NCBI GenBank assembly: GCA_021774445.1
Contig: JAJFJA010000015.1
Span: forward strand, 62,001-126,000
Reading direction: 5' to 3'
Origin: Alphaproteobacteria bacterium
Lineage (GTDB): Bacteria > Pseudomonadota > Alphaproteobacteria > UBA6615
Length of the DNA: 64,000 bases
Part shown: one piece after another, positions 1 to 7,966 of the stretch
How positions within the stretch are numbered: the stretch's first letter is position 1
How the letters are laid out: each line of letters starts with the position of its first letter
Notes under the pieces: generated by a model
The model's input: only the letters and a program-made list of their open reading frames with translations
What the model was told of the DNA's origin: nothing
Database searches by the model: none
Translations under genes and position numbers: made by a program

Positions 1-140
1 CCGGTTTCGGCGGTACGCAGGCCTTGCGCGCACTCGGCAGGCTCTACCAACAGGGTCTCGGCGTCGTCGAGGATGAGCGCCGCGGCGCCTATTTGTTGAG
101 TGTGGCCGCCGGCGACGGTATTACCGTGCCGGTGCAATAA
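1..140 (+). CDS. Sel1-repeat protein, C-terminal fragment
   Basis: The frame is open from base 3 to the TAA at 138-140 and runs off the left edge, so only the last 45 residues are visible. They form one Sel1-like unit: a helix with ALRALGRLYQQGLGV, then a second helix with RRGAYLLSVAAGDG. Sel1 repeats are paired helices that act as protein-protein adaptors, often in the periplasm. The next gene downstream is convergent and also carries Sel1 repeats. No function can be assigned from the fragment. Confidence 0.7.
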   Translation, partial: GFGGTQALRALGRLYQQGLGVVEDERRGAYLLSVAAGDGITVPVQ

Positions 141-155
141 ATCCGAGATCGCAGT

Positions 156-1607
156 CTAATTGCCGACCGTGCCGATATCCTGCGCCGTCTTCTCTGCCAG
201 GGCGAGCTCGTCGGGCGAGAGATCGGCGACAAGGGCCCGCAGGCGCGTCGGCGCCACCGTGGCGCCATTCATTGCCGCAGCTCGAAAGAACGCCAAGGCG
301 CTGATCGGGTCCGTTCGCCCCGCCGCGCCGGACTGCAGGATCTCGCCTGCCGCAAGCATAGCTTCGCCAACCCCGCGCCGCGCCGCCAGCCGGTAATATT
401 GCAACGCGCGCTGCGGCTCCGCTGGCACTCCCCCGCCGGCGGCGTAGATTTGTCCGAGATGGTAGGGCGCCCGCGGGTGACCCTCGCTCGAGGCCTCGGT
501 GAGCAGGCGGATGGCAAGCTCCGTGTTCGGCCGGTCTCCGTCCTGATACATGCGACCGAGAGATGCCTTGGCATTGGTGCTGCCAAAGCCCACCGCGAGC
601 CGGTAGAGCTTGGCCGCCTCGGCCTCGTCTTTTGTAACGCCGCCGCCGGGCCGGTAGCAATTTGCCAGCCGATCCAGCACGCTTGCCATGCTGGCGACAT
701 CGAGCCGCGGATCGCCACTTTCGCCGCGATCGACAGCCTTGAAGAAACGGCTCTGCGACGGGTCCAGGTCGACTAGCGGTAGGTCAAGTCGCCGCTGCAA
801 CTCGGTCCCGACCTCGCCGAGCGCGTCCCGCAACAGGCCAGGGTCCCAACCGTATGCGGTTTGTTCGCAATACATGCTATCACCCCGAAACTGAGGTGCT
901 ACTTCATCCTCCCAGAACGACGCGAGCCAGTCACTTTTGGACGCGGCTCGCAAGTTCAACGCCCCAAGGCTGGCCATCTTGCACCCAAGCCGAGCGCCAT
1001 AGATGGCCCAGAGACCGTTTTCGACATCCGCGCCGACCGACATCCAGACCAACAGATGCCGATAATCTTCCGTGGCCAGCCGATTTGCGTGCTGCCGGGT
1101 CACACGTCGCCCGTTTACGGTGGACAGTCTGACCGCCTCACGAAAGGCATGACCAAAAGCGCGATCAGGGCTGGCGTTGATGTGATGGGTGGCATATCCG
1201 CGCGGCGCCGGGACCGTGATCTCGTTTGGCACGGGTCGATTTTGGCCGCGGCGGCTCCGGGAAAGCGCCAATGGTCGTGGCCAGCACCGGATCGCCCCAT
1301 GCTGATAACAAAGCTTGTTGACGATATTCCTGGCTGGCCAGACCAGGACGCTGTCATCGCTAAGTAGCCGTTCGTCCAGCTGCGAGGAGAAGAAGTCCTC
1401 GTCAACCACGCAATCACGCTCCACCGTGATGAAATGGGAACTGGTCGCGCACACTGCGGCGGCGGCATACATGTCGGCCTGCGGATCATCGCCCTCAACA
1501 CGCCGCGCCCACGGGCATTTTGCCAGGAGATCCGCCCATTTCTCCTCTTGGCCTGAGGTCTCCCCGGCCAGGAAGATGACGCTGAGATCACGGATTGTTC
1601 CTGCCAT
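156..1607 (-). CDS. Glycosyltransferase-like domain fused to Sel1 repeats
   Basis: The product is 483 residues. The first ~270 resemble GT-A-type glycosyltransferases seen in marine bacteria and cyanophages: an N-terminal strand VIFLAGET, an acidic VERDCVVDEDFF stretch near residue 65 at the usual nucleotide/metal-binding position, a VLVWPARNIVNKL segment, and a later THHINASPDRAFGHAFREAV segment. From about residue 300 to the end there are three or four Sel1 units (for example KLYRLAVGFGSTNAKASLGRMYQDG and QYYRLAARRGVGEAMLAAGEIL). No signal peptide is visible, so a cytoplasmic sugar transferase docked to partners through Sel1 helices is the simplest reading. Substrate and acceptor are unknown. 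The GT assignment rests on motif memory only. Confidence 0.6.
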   Translation of the reverse strand: MAGTIRDLSVIFLAGETSGQEEKWADLLAKCPWARRVEGDDPQADMYAAAAVCATSSHFITVERDCVVDEDFFSSQLDERLLSDDSVLVWPARNIVNKLCYQHGAIRCWPRPLALSRSRRGQNRPVPNEITVPAPRGYATHHINASPDRAFGHAFREAVRLSTVNGRRVTRQHANRLATEDYRHLLVWMSVGADVENGLWAIYGARLGCKMASLGALNLRAASKSDWLASFWEDEVAPQFRGDSMYCEQTAYGWDPGLLRDALGEVGTELQRRLDLPLVDLDPSQSRFFKAVDRGESGDPRLDVASMASVLDRLANCYRPGGGVTKDEAEAAKLYRLAVGFGSTNAKASLGRMYQDGDRPNTELAIRLLTEASSEGHPRAPYHLGQIYAAGGGVPAEPQRALQYYRLAARRGVGEAMLAAGEILQSGAAGRTDPISALAFFRAAAMNGATVAPTRLRALVADLSPDELALAEKTAQDIGTVGN

Positions 1608-1720
1608 TTCCGTACCCTAACGCGGCCCCCAATTAGCATTGTTGGCGGCTTGCCATAACCCCTCTATCATAAAGCTACCGTGCATACTGTGGTCGGCATA
1701 CCATTTATGGGAGACGCGTG

Positions 1721-2263
1721 ATGTTAAAGGCCCCGTTGATATTGACTGCGATAGCTGCAGTAACGCTCAGTTTTCCAAGTTTCGCGCAAACTTGTTTGGA
1801 AAAGAGCGACGTGTCCGTGGATACCCTGATCTCCGCCCTCAGCGGCGAGCTCGAAGATTGCCAAAAGACCAGGGGGATCGAAATCCTATTACCGGACGAG
1901 AAAGTTGAGGTTAAAGAGGCGAACTTCGTCGCCATGGATATCCAGTTCGAGTTTGACTCCGCTCGTTTAACCGACGATGCACGCCAGCAGCTTGACAAAC
2001 TGGCCCTTGCTCTGGCGTCAGAGAAGCTTGTCGGGTCGGACTTCGTGGTCGAAGGCCATACCGACGCTTCGGGCGCCGCGAGCTATAATCAACAGTTGTC
2101 GGAGGCGCGTGCGCTATCGGTCCAGAAATACTTGAGCGACGCCGGCGGGATCAGCGATGGTCGATTGATTGTCGTCGGTAAAGGCGAGTCCTCCCCGGCA
2201 GATCCGAATGACCCGCAGAGTTCGGCGAACCGTCGGGTCGAGATCGTAAACCTTTCCAACTAG
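1721..2263 (+). CDS. OmpA-family peptidoglycan-binding protein
   Basis: This is a 180-residue secreted protein. An N-terminal signal peptide (MLKAPLILTAIAAVTL..., likely cleaved after SFA) is followed by a short linker and a C-terminal OmpA domain. Diagnostic OmpA features are IQFEFDSARLTDDARQQLD, the peptidoglycan-anchoring VVEGHTDASG, the LSEARALSVQKYL helix and the final ANRRVEIV. Such domains bind diaminopimelate in the cell wall. ATG 1721 is preferred over GTG 1718 because GGGAG lies seven bases upstream. It has a paralogue on the other strand at 6.2-6.7 kb with the same layout. There is no beta-barrel, so it is a periplasmic wall-binding protein rather than a porin. Confidence 0.88.
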   Translation: MLKAPLILTAIAAVTLSFPSFAQTCLEKSDVSVDTLISALSGELEDCQKTRGIEILLPDEKVEVKEANFVAMDIQFEFDSARLTDDARQQLDKLALALASEKLVGSDFVVEGHTDASGAASYNQQLSEARALSVQKYLSDAGGISDGRLIVVGKGESSPADPNDPQSSANRRVEIVNLSN

Positions 2264-2271
2264 GCGGCAGA

Positions 2272-2314
2272 CGCCGCTCGCCAACAGCCAGCAATAGCTA
2301 GTTGGCGAGCGGCG
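2272..2314. terminator. Bidirectional hairpin between convergent genes
   Basis: CGCCGCTCGCCAAC (2272-2285) is perfectly complementary to GTTGGCGAGCGGCG (2301-2314), a 14-bp stem with a 15-nt loop. It lies between the converging OmpA and DUF4384 genes, and the right arm contains the last codons of the minus-strand gene. No clear U-tract follows on either side, so it may act as an mRNA 3'-end stabiliser as much as an intrinsic terminator. Confidence 0.6.
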
Positions 2315-3656
2315 TCGTCTGTACGAAGAGATGGTCGGCCGTTACCTGTTGGCCGGCCGCTTCGGCCGCCGCAAGGCGTCCAGCGAGTTCGCGCGCGAAA
2401 TCTTCGGCACCCTCCAACTGCGGCCTCGGTCCGTCAAACAACGGGCTTGCGGCGGTCACCAGCACGATTAGATCCCGTCCGAACGGACCGGTAACGCGGT
2501 AGCTCGGCCCGTCTGGCGAATTACCCACGACCAACCGTTCATCGGCATTCGTCCGATTTTTCTCAATCTCGTCGGTGGGCAGCAGATGAATGACCGTGCC
2601 GTCGTTCTGCACGTAAAACAGGTAGGAATAGCCCTCAAAGCGCGGCGCCGTGGCTTCGACGACGAGAAAATCGCCCTGGCTCAAGTCGGTCCCGCCACTG
2701 GCGAGGGTAACCAGTGTCCCCAGCTGCTGGTTTTGATTTCGTAGCTCAAGCGGCGCCGTTACCTCGAGGAAGTTGCAAAATGGTGGCGGTAAGACCTCTG
2801 TGCTGAACAGCACGTCGTCTACCTCTTCGACCTCCCGGATCGCCGACGCCAACCGGCTGAAATCGTCATCGGAGGCGACGAATCCACTCACCACGACGGC
2901 CTTGTCCCGTTTCCGCCGAGCCGTCAATGAGGCGCATGCAAGCTGACCGAATGTGGCCCGGACCTGCGCCAGACCAGGATCTGTCGTCGTCCCAATCCGG
3001 GCGACCGCTGCCTCGAACTCTCCGTTCGGCTGGCAGCGCGTGGCCCCGCCATCGGCGAATTGGGAGTTTTCGCCAGTGCTGAAAGAGACGTAAGACCGAT
3101 CGGCAAGCCGGCCACTCTCGCCGCTTTGCTCGAGTTCATTCGTTCTGGTGAGGACATAGTTCGCACTGACCGAAACCTGCGATGTCTGGGCGCTACCGGG
3201 GCTAACGCGGACAATCAAGTAGCCGTCGAGCGTCAGGTCCCGCGTCACCACGCCAATCTTTTCAATTGACGGTCCAATGGGCACTTCATAGCGCAGATTG
3301 CGGACCGCGCCCGGTACTTCTCGAACCTGACCACGGCTCGATTCCAGGATAAGTTTGCCACATTCGACGTAGGGGCTTGGATCACCGCTATAACTCGCCG
3401 TCAGCAGCCCGGTTCGCTCATCAAGGTGGGTGATCCCGAAGCGAGGCCCGTTCAGCGCGTCGACTATTTGCGCCAAGGCGTCTGGCACCGGCGCGTCAAG
3501 CACGAAGGTCTCGGCGGCCAGGGCGGATGGTTCGGGAGCGACATAGGTCACGGCAGGCGCTTGAAGGACCGGCGGCGCCGCCTGCGGCGGTTGGGTCGTC
3601 TCGCATCCGACGAGCACCGCCGGAAAGCATAGCCAAAACACCGAGCGAATGCTCAT
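2298..3656 (-). CDS. Lipoprotein with BON-like segment and DUF4384 domain
   Basis: The product is 452 residues. The N-terminus is a lipoprotein signal with lipobox LVGC at about residues 15-18. A long region with alternating strands follows. A short stretch near residues 235-275 (KAVVVSGFVASDDDFSRLASAIREVEEVDDVLF) looks like a BON domain. The C-terminal part carries the DUF4384 pattern: LSQGDFLVVEATAP, then YSYLFYVQNDGTVIHLLPT. DUF4384 commonly accompanies caspase-like and Sel1 proteins, and a caspase-like gene starts 184 bp away on the opposite strand. ATG 3656 is chosen over GTG 3662 because AGGGAG lies eight bases upstream. It is probably an outer-membrane-anchored periplasmic protein of unknown role. 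Confidence 0.7.
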   Translation of the reverse strand: MSIRSVFWLCFPAVLVGCETTQPPQAAPPVLQAPAVTYVAPEPSALAAETFVLDAPVPDALAQIVDALNGPRFGITHLDERTGLLTASYSGDPSPYVECGKLILESSRGQVREVPGAVRNLRYEVPIGPSIEKIGVVTRDLTLDGYLIVRVSPGSAQTSQVSVSANYVLTRTNELEQSGESGRLADRSYVSFSTGENSQFADGGATRCQPNGEFEAAVARIGTTTDPGLAQVRATFGQLACASLTARRKRDKAVVVSGFVASDDDFSRLASAIREVEEVDDVLFSTEVLPPPFCNFLEVTAPLELRNQNQQLGTLVTLASGGTDLSQGDFLVVEATAPRFEGYSYLFYVQNDGTVIHLLPTDEIEKNRTNADERLVVGNSPDGPSYRVTGPFGRDLIVLVTAASPLFDGPRPQLEGAEDFARELAGRLAAAEAAGQQVTADHLFVQTTPLAN

Positions 3657-3839
3657 CCCCACACTCCCTGTCCTTTTTATCTAGGTTATTATGCCCCGTC
3701 GCGGCGATGAGGCCAACAACCCAGGTAAACAGGGGGCTCAAGGCCGAATATTGCTGGATGATTGGTGCCACCCGTGGATCGGCTAGTATCCTGACGCGGC
3801 CCGGGGCGGTATGCTTTTTTTTAGAGGTAACGTCACACC

Positions 3840-4919
3840 ATGCGCATCTTTCGCACCTGCCTGATAGGACTGCTGCTCGTCGGCATCGGCACCAGTGTCG
3901 GCCGGGCCGGATTGACCGTGGAACGCTCAAACGACGAGACACCGCGGAACGCGGTCGTTATCGGCAATACCGATTACACCGAATTCCAGCCCCTGGTGGC
4001 GGCGGTGCGAGACGCGCGCCTGGTCAGCGAGGCCCTGCGTCAAATCGGCTTCGACGTCGTTCTCATAGCGAACGCGGACAGCACGGTGATGCGCCTAGTG
4101 ACCGCCAAACTGCCCTTATTGTTCGAACCGGAGGGCATCGGACTGTTTTACTATTCAGGCTATGGCGCCGAGGTGGACGGCGCGAACTACTTACTCCCTA
4201 CGGACAGCAGTCCGGGCACGAAGCAACAGCTCCTCGAAACCGCCGCCGCCCTCAAGGCGGTTTCGGAGCGGGCACAACTCGCCGGCATCGCCTCGCAACT
4301 GCTGATACTCGACGCCAATCGGCAAGTGCCCGCTTTTGGCGCGCTCGACGGCGTGCATGCGACATTCGCACCGCCAAGCGCTGTCGGCGATGATTTCTTC
4401 GCGGTGTTGGCGACGGCACCGGGGACGACCGCGCCGCCGACGGCTGGCGAGACCAGTCCCTTGGCAGCCGCCTTCGCCGCCGCGGTCGGCAGAACTGGGC
4501 TCGATATCGCAGACATTTTTCGCATTATTCGGATGCGCACGCGCGAGAGCACCGGCGGCGATCAGATACCGTGGGCATTCTCCAGTCTGGCGGAGGCCTT
4601 CATATTGAACCCGGCGACCGGCAGCGAGCCCACGCGCGGCGCCCTGATTACGAGTTGCGACCTGTTGGCGGCCGACCCAGCAGACGCCGATCGTGTCGCC
4701 CCGCCGGTCGGTACGGATACCCTCGACGTGCTTACCGCTCTGCGCGAGTGTGAGCGCGCGGTGCTTGCCGAGCCCGACAACCCCCGACAACTCTATCAAT
4801 TCGCCAGGACCGTCGAGCTTGTCGGTGCGCCAGCCGATGCATTGGCGCTGTACCAGGGTGCCGCGACATTCGGTTATGCGGCGGCGATAGCGCGCCTGAC
4901 CGAACTTGGCGCGCGTTAA
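3840..4919 (+). CDS. Caspase-like (peptidase C14 fold) protein lacking both catalytic residues
   Basis: The product is 359 residues with an N-terminal signal or anchor (MRIFRTCLIGLLLVGIGTSVGRA). The caspase p20-like fold is clear: AVVIGNTDYTEFQPLVAAVRDARLVSEALRQIGFDVVLIANAD, then LPLLFEPEGIGLFYYSGYGAEVDGANYLLPTD, then LLILDANRQVPAF. In active bacterial caspase homologues these segments read SGHG and LDACR. Here the catalytic His is Tyr108 and the catalytic Cys is Asn160, so proteolysis is not expected. The C-terminal ~90 residues look like a degenerate Sel1/TPR unit. It is convergent to nothing and divergent from the DUF4384 lipoprotein. It is likely a periplasmic binding or scaffold pseudoenzyme. 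Confidence 0.82.
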   Translation: MRIFRTCLIGLLLVGIGTSVGRAGLTVERSNDETPRNAVVIGNTDYTEFQPLVAAVRDARLVSEALRQIGFDVVLIANADSTVMRLVTAKLPLLFEPEGIGLFYYSGYGAEVDGANYLLPTDSSPGTKQQLLETAAALKAVSERAQLAGIASQLLILDANRQVPAFGALDGVHATFAPPSAVGDDFFAVLATAPGTTAPPTAGETSPLAAAFAAAVGRTGLDIADIFRIIRMRTRESTGGDQIPWAFSSLAEAFILNPATGSEPTRGALITSCDLLAADPADADRVAPPVGTDTLDVLTALRECERAVLAEPDNPRQLYQFARTVELVGAPADALALYQGAATFGYAAAIARLTELGAR

Positions 4920-4959
4920 ACCCGGCCAGTAGGGCCGCCGTATCCAAGCCCGCGGAACG

Positions 4960-6159
4960 ATGAAGAACCTCTTCGCCCTTAGTGCCGCACCGATGCCGAA
5001 CCCCGGAATGCTGGCTGTCGAGCAGGCGTTATTCGCGGCCCTGCGCGCGCTTGGACAGCCGGTGCCACAGCTTTTCAGTGTCGAACCAGCGAACCCGGAG
5101 GCCGCACGCCGCAAGGCGTTGCCGCGAACCGTGATCGGCACCGCTGACGATCTGGCCGAGGCCGAGGCGATCATTCTGTGGGGCGACTTCCTGCATTCCT
5201 GGTCCTATCACATCCAGGATATTGCGCCCCGGCTGATCCGCGCCGGCTTGGCGACGGATCGGGTTACCGCGCTCGACCGATCGATCCCCACCTTGTTCCT
5301 GTCACCGCTACCGGACTCAGTCCTGGATCGGGTCATTGTGTTTGGTGGCACGCTGCTCGGCGACCCGCCTTTCGCCATGACGACGCCAGCCTACAGACAG
5401 GCTTTTCAGCGGCTCTTCAGCGGCGCCAGACTGACGATGATGCGCGATCCGATTTCGGCAACCGAGGTTGCGATCCGTCTCGGCCAACCGGTTCCCGCGT
5501 GTCACGGGATCGACGCAGCGATGCTCAATGCCGCGCCGCAACTGCGCACCGACCCGCAGAACCAGCCGAGCCGTTCGTCTCCGGCGACGCTTGGTGTCTT
5601 CTTCGGTCGAACCAGCCTGCCGGCGAAACCGATCGTGTCTCTTATCAACAAGCTTGCCGAACGACTGGGCGCGAGCCCCGAATGGCTACCATGGCTACCT
5701 TATCGGCGGCCGTCGGCAGCCGCGATCCGTCCCTATCATGATAACCTGCCGGTCTTGCGTTCTGCCGGCTTGGCGCTCGCCGACATAGCGGACTGGCAAG
5801 ACCTTGGCGAGGCCTTGGATGCTGTGCGCGGCCATTGCGCGATTCTGACCGACACCTATCACCTCGCGGTTATCGCTTGGACCTATGGCATCCCGGCCAT
5901 CCTGATCGGCCAAGGCGCAGGGCACGCCGCCTCAACATTGGCCGACAAGAAAAAGGAGGTGTTCTGTTGGTCGATCGGCGCCAGTGCGTTGTATGTTTTC
6001 GCCGAGACCATCAGCGCGGCGGATCCCGGGGCGATCAAGACCGTGGTGAACGCGGCAAGCCATCCAGACCTCGTTGATCAAATCAGCGCCACCGTTCAGC
6101 GGCAGGCCCAGCACGCCTTCGGCCAACTCGGCGAGGTCGTGGCGGATCTGGCGAACTGA
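4960..6159 (+). CDS. Polysaccharide pyruvyltransferase-like protein
   Basis: The product is 399 residues starting at ATG 4960, 40 bp after the pseudo-caspase on the same strand. The architecture matches the polysaccharide pyruvyl transferase family: an N-terminal Rossmann-like half with AEAIILWGDFLHSW and FGGTLLGDP, then a C-terminal half with HCAILTDTYHLAVIAWTYGIPAILIGQG, equivalent to the family motif where a dynamically placed His and a Gly-rich loop bind the donor. Members add ketal pyruvate to sugars of surface polysaccharides. A specific acceptor cannot be named. No signal peptide is visible, so it should be cytoplasmic. No Shine-Dalgarno of note was seen, so translational coupling to the gene upstream is possible. 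Confidence 0.62.
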   Translation: MKNLFALSAAPMPNPGMLAVEQALFAALRALGQPVPQLFSVEPANPEAARRKALPRTVIGTADDLAEAEAIILWGDFLHSWSYHIQDIAPRLIRAGLATDRVTALDRSIPTLFLSPLPDSVLDRVIVFGGTLLGDPPFAMTTPAYRQAFQRLFSGARLTMMRDPISATEVAIRLGQPVPACHGIDAAMLNAAPQLRTDPQNQPSRSSPATLGVFFGRTSLPAKPIVSLINKLAERLGASPEWLPWLPYRRPSAAAIRPYHDNLPVLRSAGLALADIADWQDLGEALDAVRGHCAILTDTYHLAVIAWTYGIPAILIGQGAGHAASTLADKKKEVFCWSIGASALYVFAETISAADPGAIKTVVNAASHPDLVDQISATVQRQAQHAFGQLGEVVADLAN

Positions 6160-6176
6160 CGGCCGAGACGAGCGTC

Positions 6177-6728
6177 CTAGCCGCCGAGGTTCCTGACCTC
6201 GATCCGTCGGTTGACGGCGTTTTCGGGATCGGCCGGATCCAGCGGTTCGCTCTCACCCTTGCAGGTATAGGACAGCCGGTCTGCCGCAATCCCATGGGCG
6301 TCGCGCAAGTAGTCGCCCGCCGACACCGCCCGCCTCTCCGAAAGGGCAAGGTTGTAGGCTTCCGATCCCTTGGCGTCGGTGTGTCCTTCGATAAGAAAGC
6401 GGTCGTCCGCCAGTTCATCACGCGCCAGAGCGGTGCCCAACTGATCAAGGATCGTGCGCGCCGTCGGTGTCAAGACCGCAGAATCAAAGGCGAACTTGAT
6501 ATCGAGCACAGCCGATTTTGGCGAGACGATCTCAATGCCCCGCGTGTCCTGCGAGCACACGGTAATCTTCGGTACAATGCCGCGTGTCGATTCCAGCTTC
6601 AAGACGTCCACTAAGGCATCCACTGAAGGGATTGTCCCCATGAAGCTGGATTCTTGCGCTTCGCCAACGGATGTGAGCCCGACGGTGAAGCAGAACAGGA
6701 GAGCCAGCGACGGATTTCCTTTCGACAT
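6177..6728 (-). CDS. OmpA-family peptidoglycan-binding protein (second copy)
   Basis: The product is 183 residues and parallels the OmpA gene at 1.7 kb. A signal peptide (MSKGNPSLALLFCFTVGLTSVGEAQ) and a linker with TRGIEIVSPKSAVLDIKFAFDSAVLTPTARTIL lead into an OmpA domain with LIEGHTDAKGSEAYNLALSERRAVSAGDYL and a closing VNRRIEVRNL. The TRGIEI motif upstream of the domain occurs in both copies, so they are paralogues. Predicted periplasmic wall-binding protein. It is convergent with the pyruvyltransferase-like gene, 17 bp apart. Confidence 0.87.
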   Translation of the reverse strand: MSKGNPSLALLFCFTVGLTSVGEAQESSFMGTIPSVDALVDVLKLESTRGIVPKITVCSQDTRGIEIVSPKSAVLDIKFAFDSAVLTPTARTILDQLGTALARDELADDRFLIEGHTDAKGSEAYNLALSERRAVSAGDYLRDAHGIAADRLSYTCKGESEPLDPADPENAVNRRIEVRNLGG

Positions 6729-6997
6729 CAGATGTGTTCTCCCTCTTGTCCAACGATAACAAGAACATCCCGGCCGATAAGGCGTCCGCCTCCCGCGCCG
6801 GGGGCGACCAGATGTTATATCTGTCTGCCAATCGGGCGGAGCCTCTTCTTGCCGGGCTGCTATTATGACAGATCGCTCATTCCGGCGCTGGAGTATACCC
6901 GCAAGGGAAGCCCCCGGTCAGATAACCCCGATGGTGGACAGTTGCGCGGCTTCATTGACTCGGTCATCATCGTCATCCGTTGCCCGAGGGTTGAGCG

Positions 6998-7954
6998 TTG
7001 AAGTATTTGCTGGTGTTTTTCCTGATTGTGCTCGGCGCCTGCGCGAATGCGCCCGCGCCGGACCCGGGTGGGCGCCCGGGAACCCTGGGGACTGCGCCGA
7101 CCGTGGATCGGGGTAATCCGCAGGCTTACTTCTTCAAATTCACTGCCGATAAAGCCGACCGACGGGCATCCGAAGCGCTGAACGCGCAACTCGCCTTCCT
7201 CGATACGCGGGTTGCCCCGCGGGGCAAGCTGGTCGTCTACCTGCATGGCGCGGGGTCGTTCAAAACTTGTGGCTCACCGGAGCACGGCGCGATGCTCTCG
7301 GGTCTCGGCTTCCATGTCTTTAGCCCGTGCTATCGCAGCGACTATGGCGTGCAGAACTGCGGCAATGACATCGCCGGCTGCCGGCTCGAAGCCTTCGAAG
7401 GAAGGGACCATCATCCATTTCTCAATATTTCCCGCGCCGACAGTATCGAGGGTCGAGTGATCGCGGGTTTGCGCCTCATGCAGCAACTTAATCCTGTGGG
7501 CGACTGGCAGTTTTTCCTTGATGGCGAGACGTTGCGCTGGGATGAGATCATCATCAGCGGTATTTCGCACGGCGCCAGTTCGGCCGGCGTGATCGGCAAG
7601 AACCGCAATGTTGCGCGTGTCGTGATGCTGTCAGGTCCGCTTGATACGGGGCAGCCCTGGTTGACCGCGCCCGCGCAGACGCCGCTCGACCGGTTCTTTG
7701 GGTTTACTCATGCCGACGACCGCCAGCACCCTGGCCATCTGGAGGCTTTCTCTCAGTTGGGTATAGCCGGAGATCCGGTTCTTATCGAGACGACCCAACC
7801 GCCCTTCGCGGGCTCGCATCGCCTCGTCTCGCGGGCGCCGACCGACAATGGTCATGGGGCCACGCAAGCCGGTGCACCGTCGCCGCGAGATGGAGATGCC
7901 TACGCCTACGAAGCGGTCTGGCGTTATCTCTATGGCGCGACGCAGGACGGCTAG
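6998..7954 (+). CDS. Lipoprotein with alpha/beta-hydrolase fold
   Basis: The product is 318 residues from a TTG start at 6998, with a lipoprotein signal MKYLLVFFLIVLGAC (lipobox LGAC). An alpha/beta-hydrolase pattern follows: KLVVYLHGAGSF (oxyanion loop), later IIISGISHGASSAGVIG with the nucleophile elbow GxSxG, Ser190, and a C-terminal NGHGATQAG segment that may supply the catalytic His. Cysteines around SPCYRSDYGVQNCGNDIAGC suggest disulfides, fitting an extracytoplasmic place. It resembles uncharacterised esterase-like lipoproteins. Substrate unknown. The gene is monocistronic and convergent with the cyclase-like gene, 12 bp away. Confidence 0.68.
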   Translation: MKYLLVFFLIVLGACANAPAPDPGGRPGTLGTAPTVDRGNPQAYFFKFTADKADRRASEALNAQLAFLDTRVAPRGKLVVYLHGAGSFKTCGSPEHGAMLSGLGFHVFSPCYRSDYGVQNCGNDIAGCRLEAFEGRDHHPFLNISRADSIEGRVIAGLRLMQQLNPVGDWQFFLDGETLRWDEIIISGISHGASSAGVIGKNRNVARVVMLSGPLDTGQPWLTAPAQTPLDRFFGFTHADDRQHPGHLEAFSQLGIAGDPVLIETTQPPFAGSHRLVSRAPTDNGHGATQAGAPSPRDGDAYAYEAVWRYLYGATQDG

Positions 7955-7966
7955 CGGCGCAACGGG

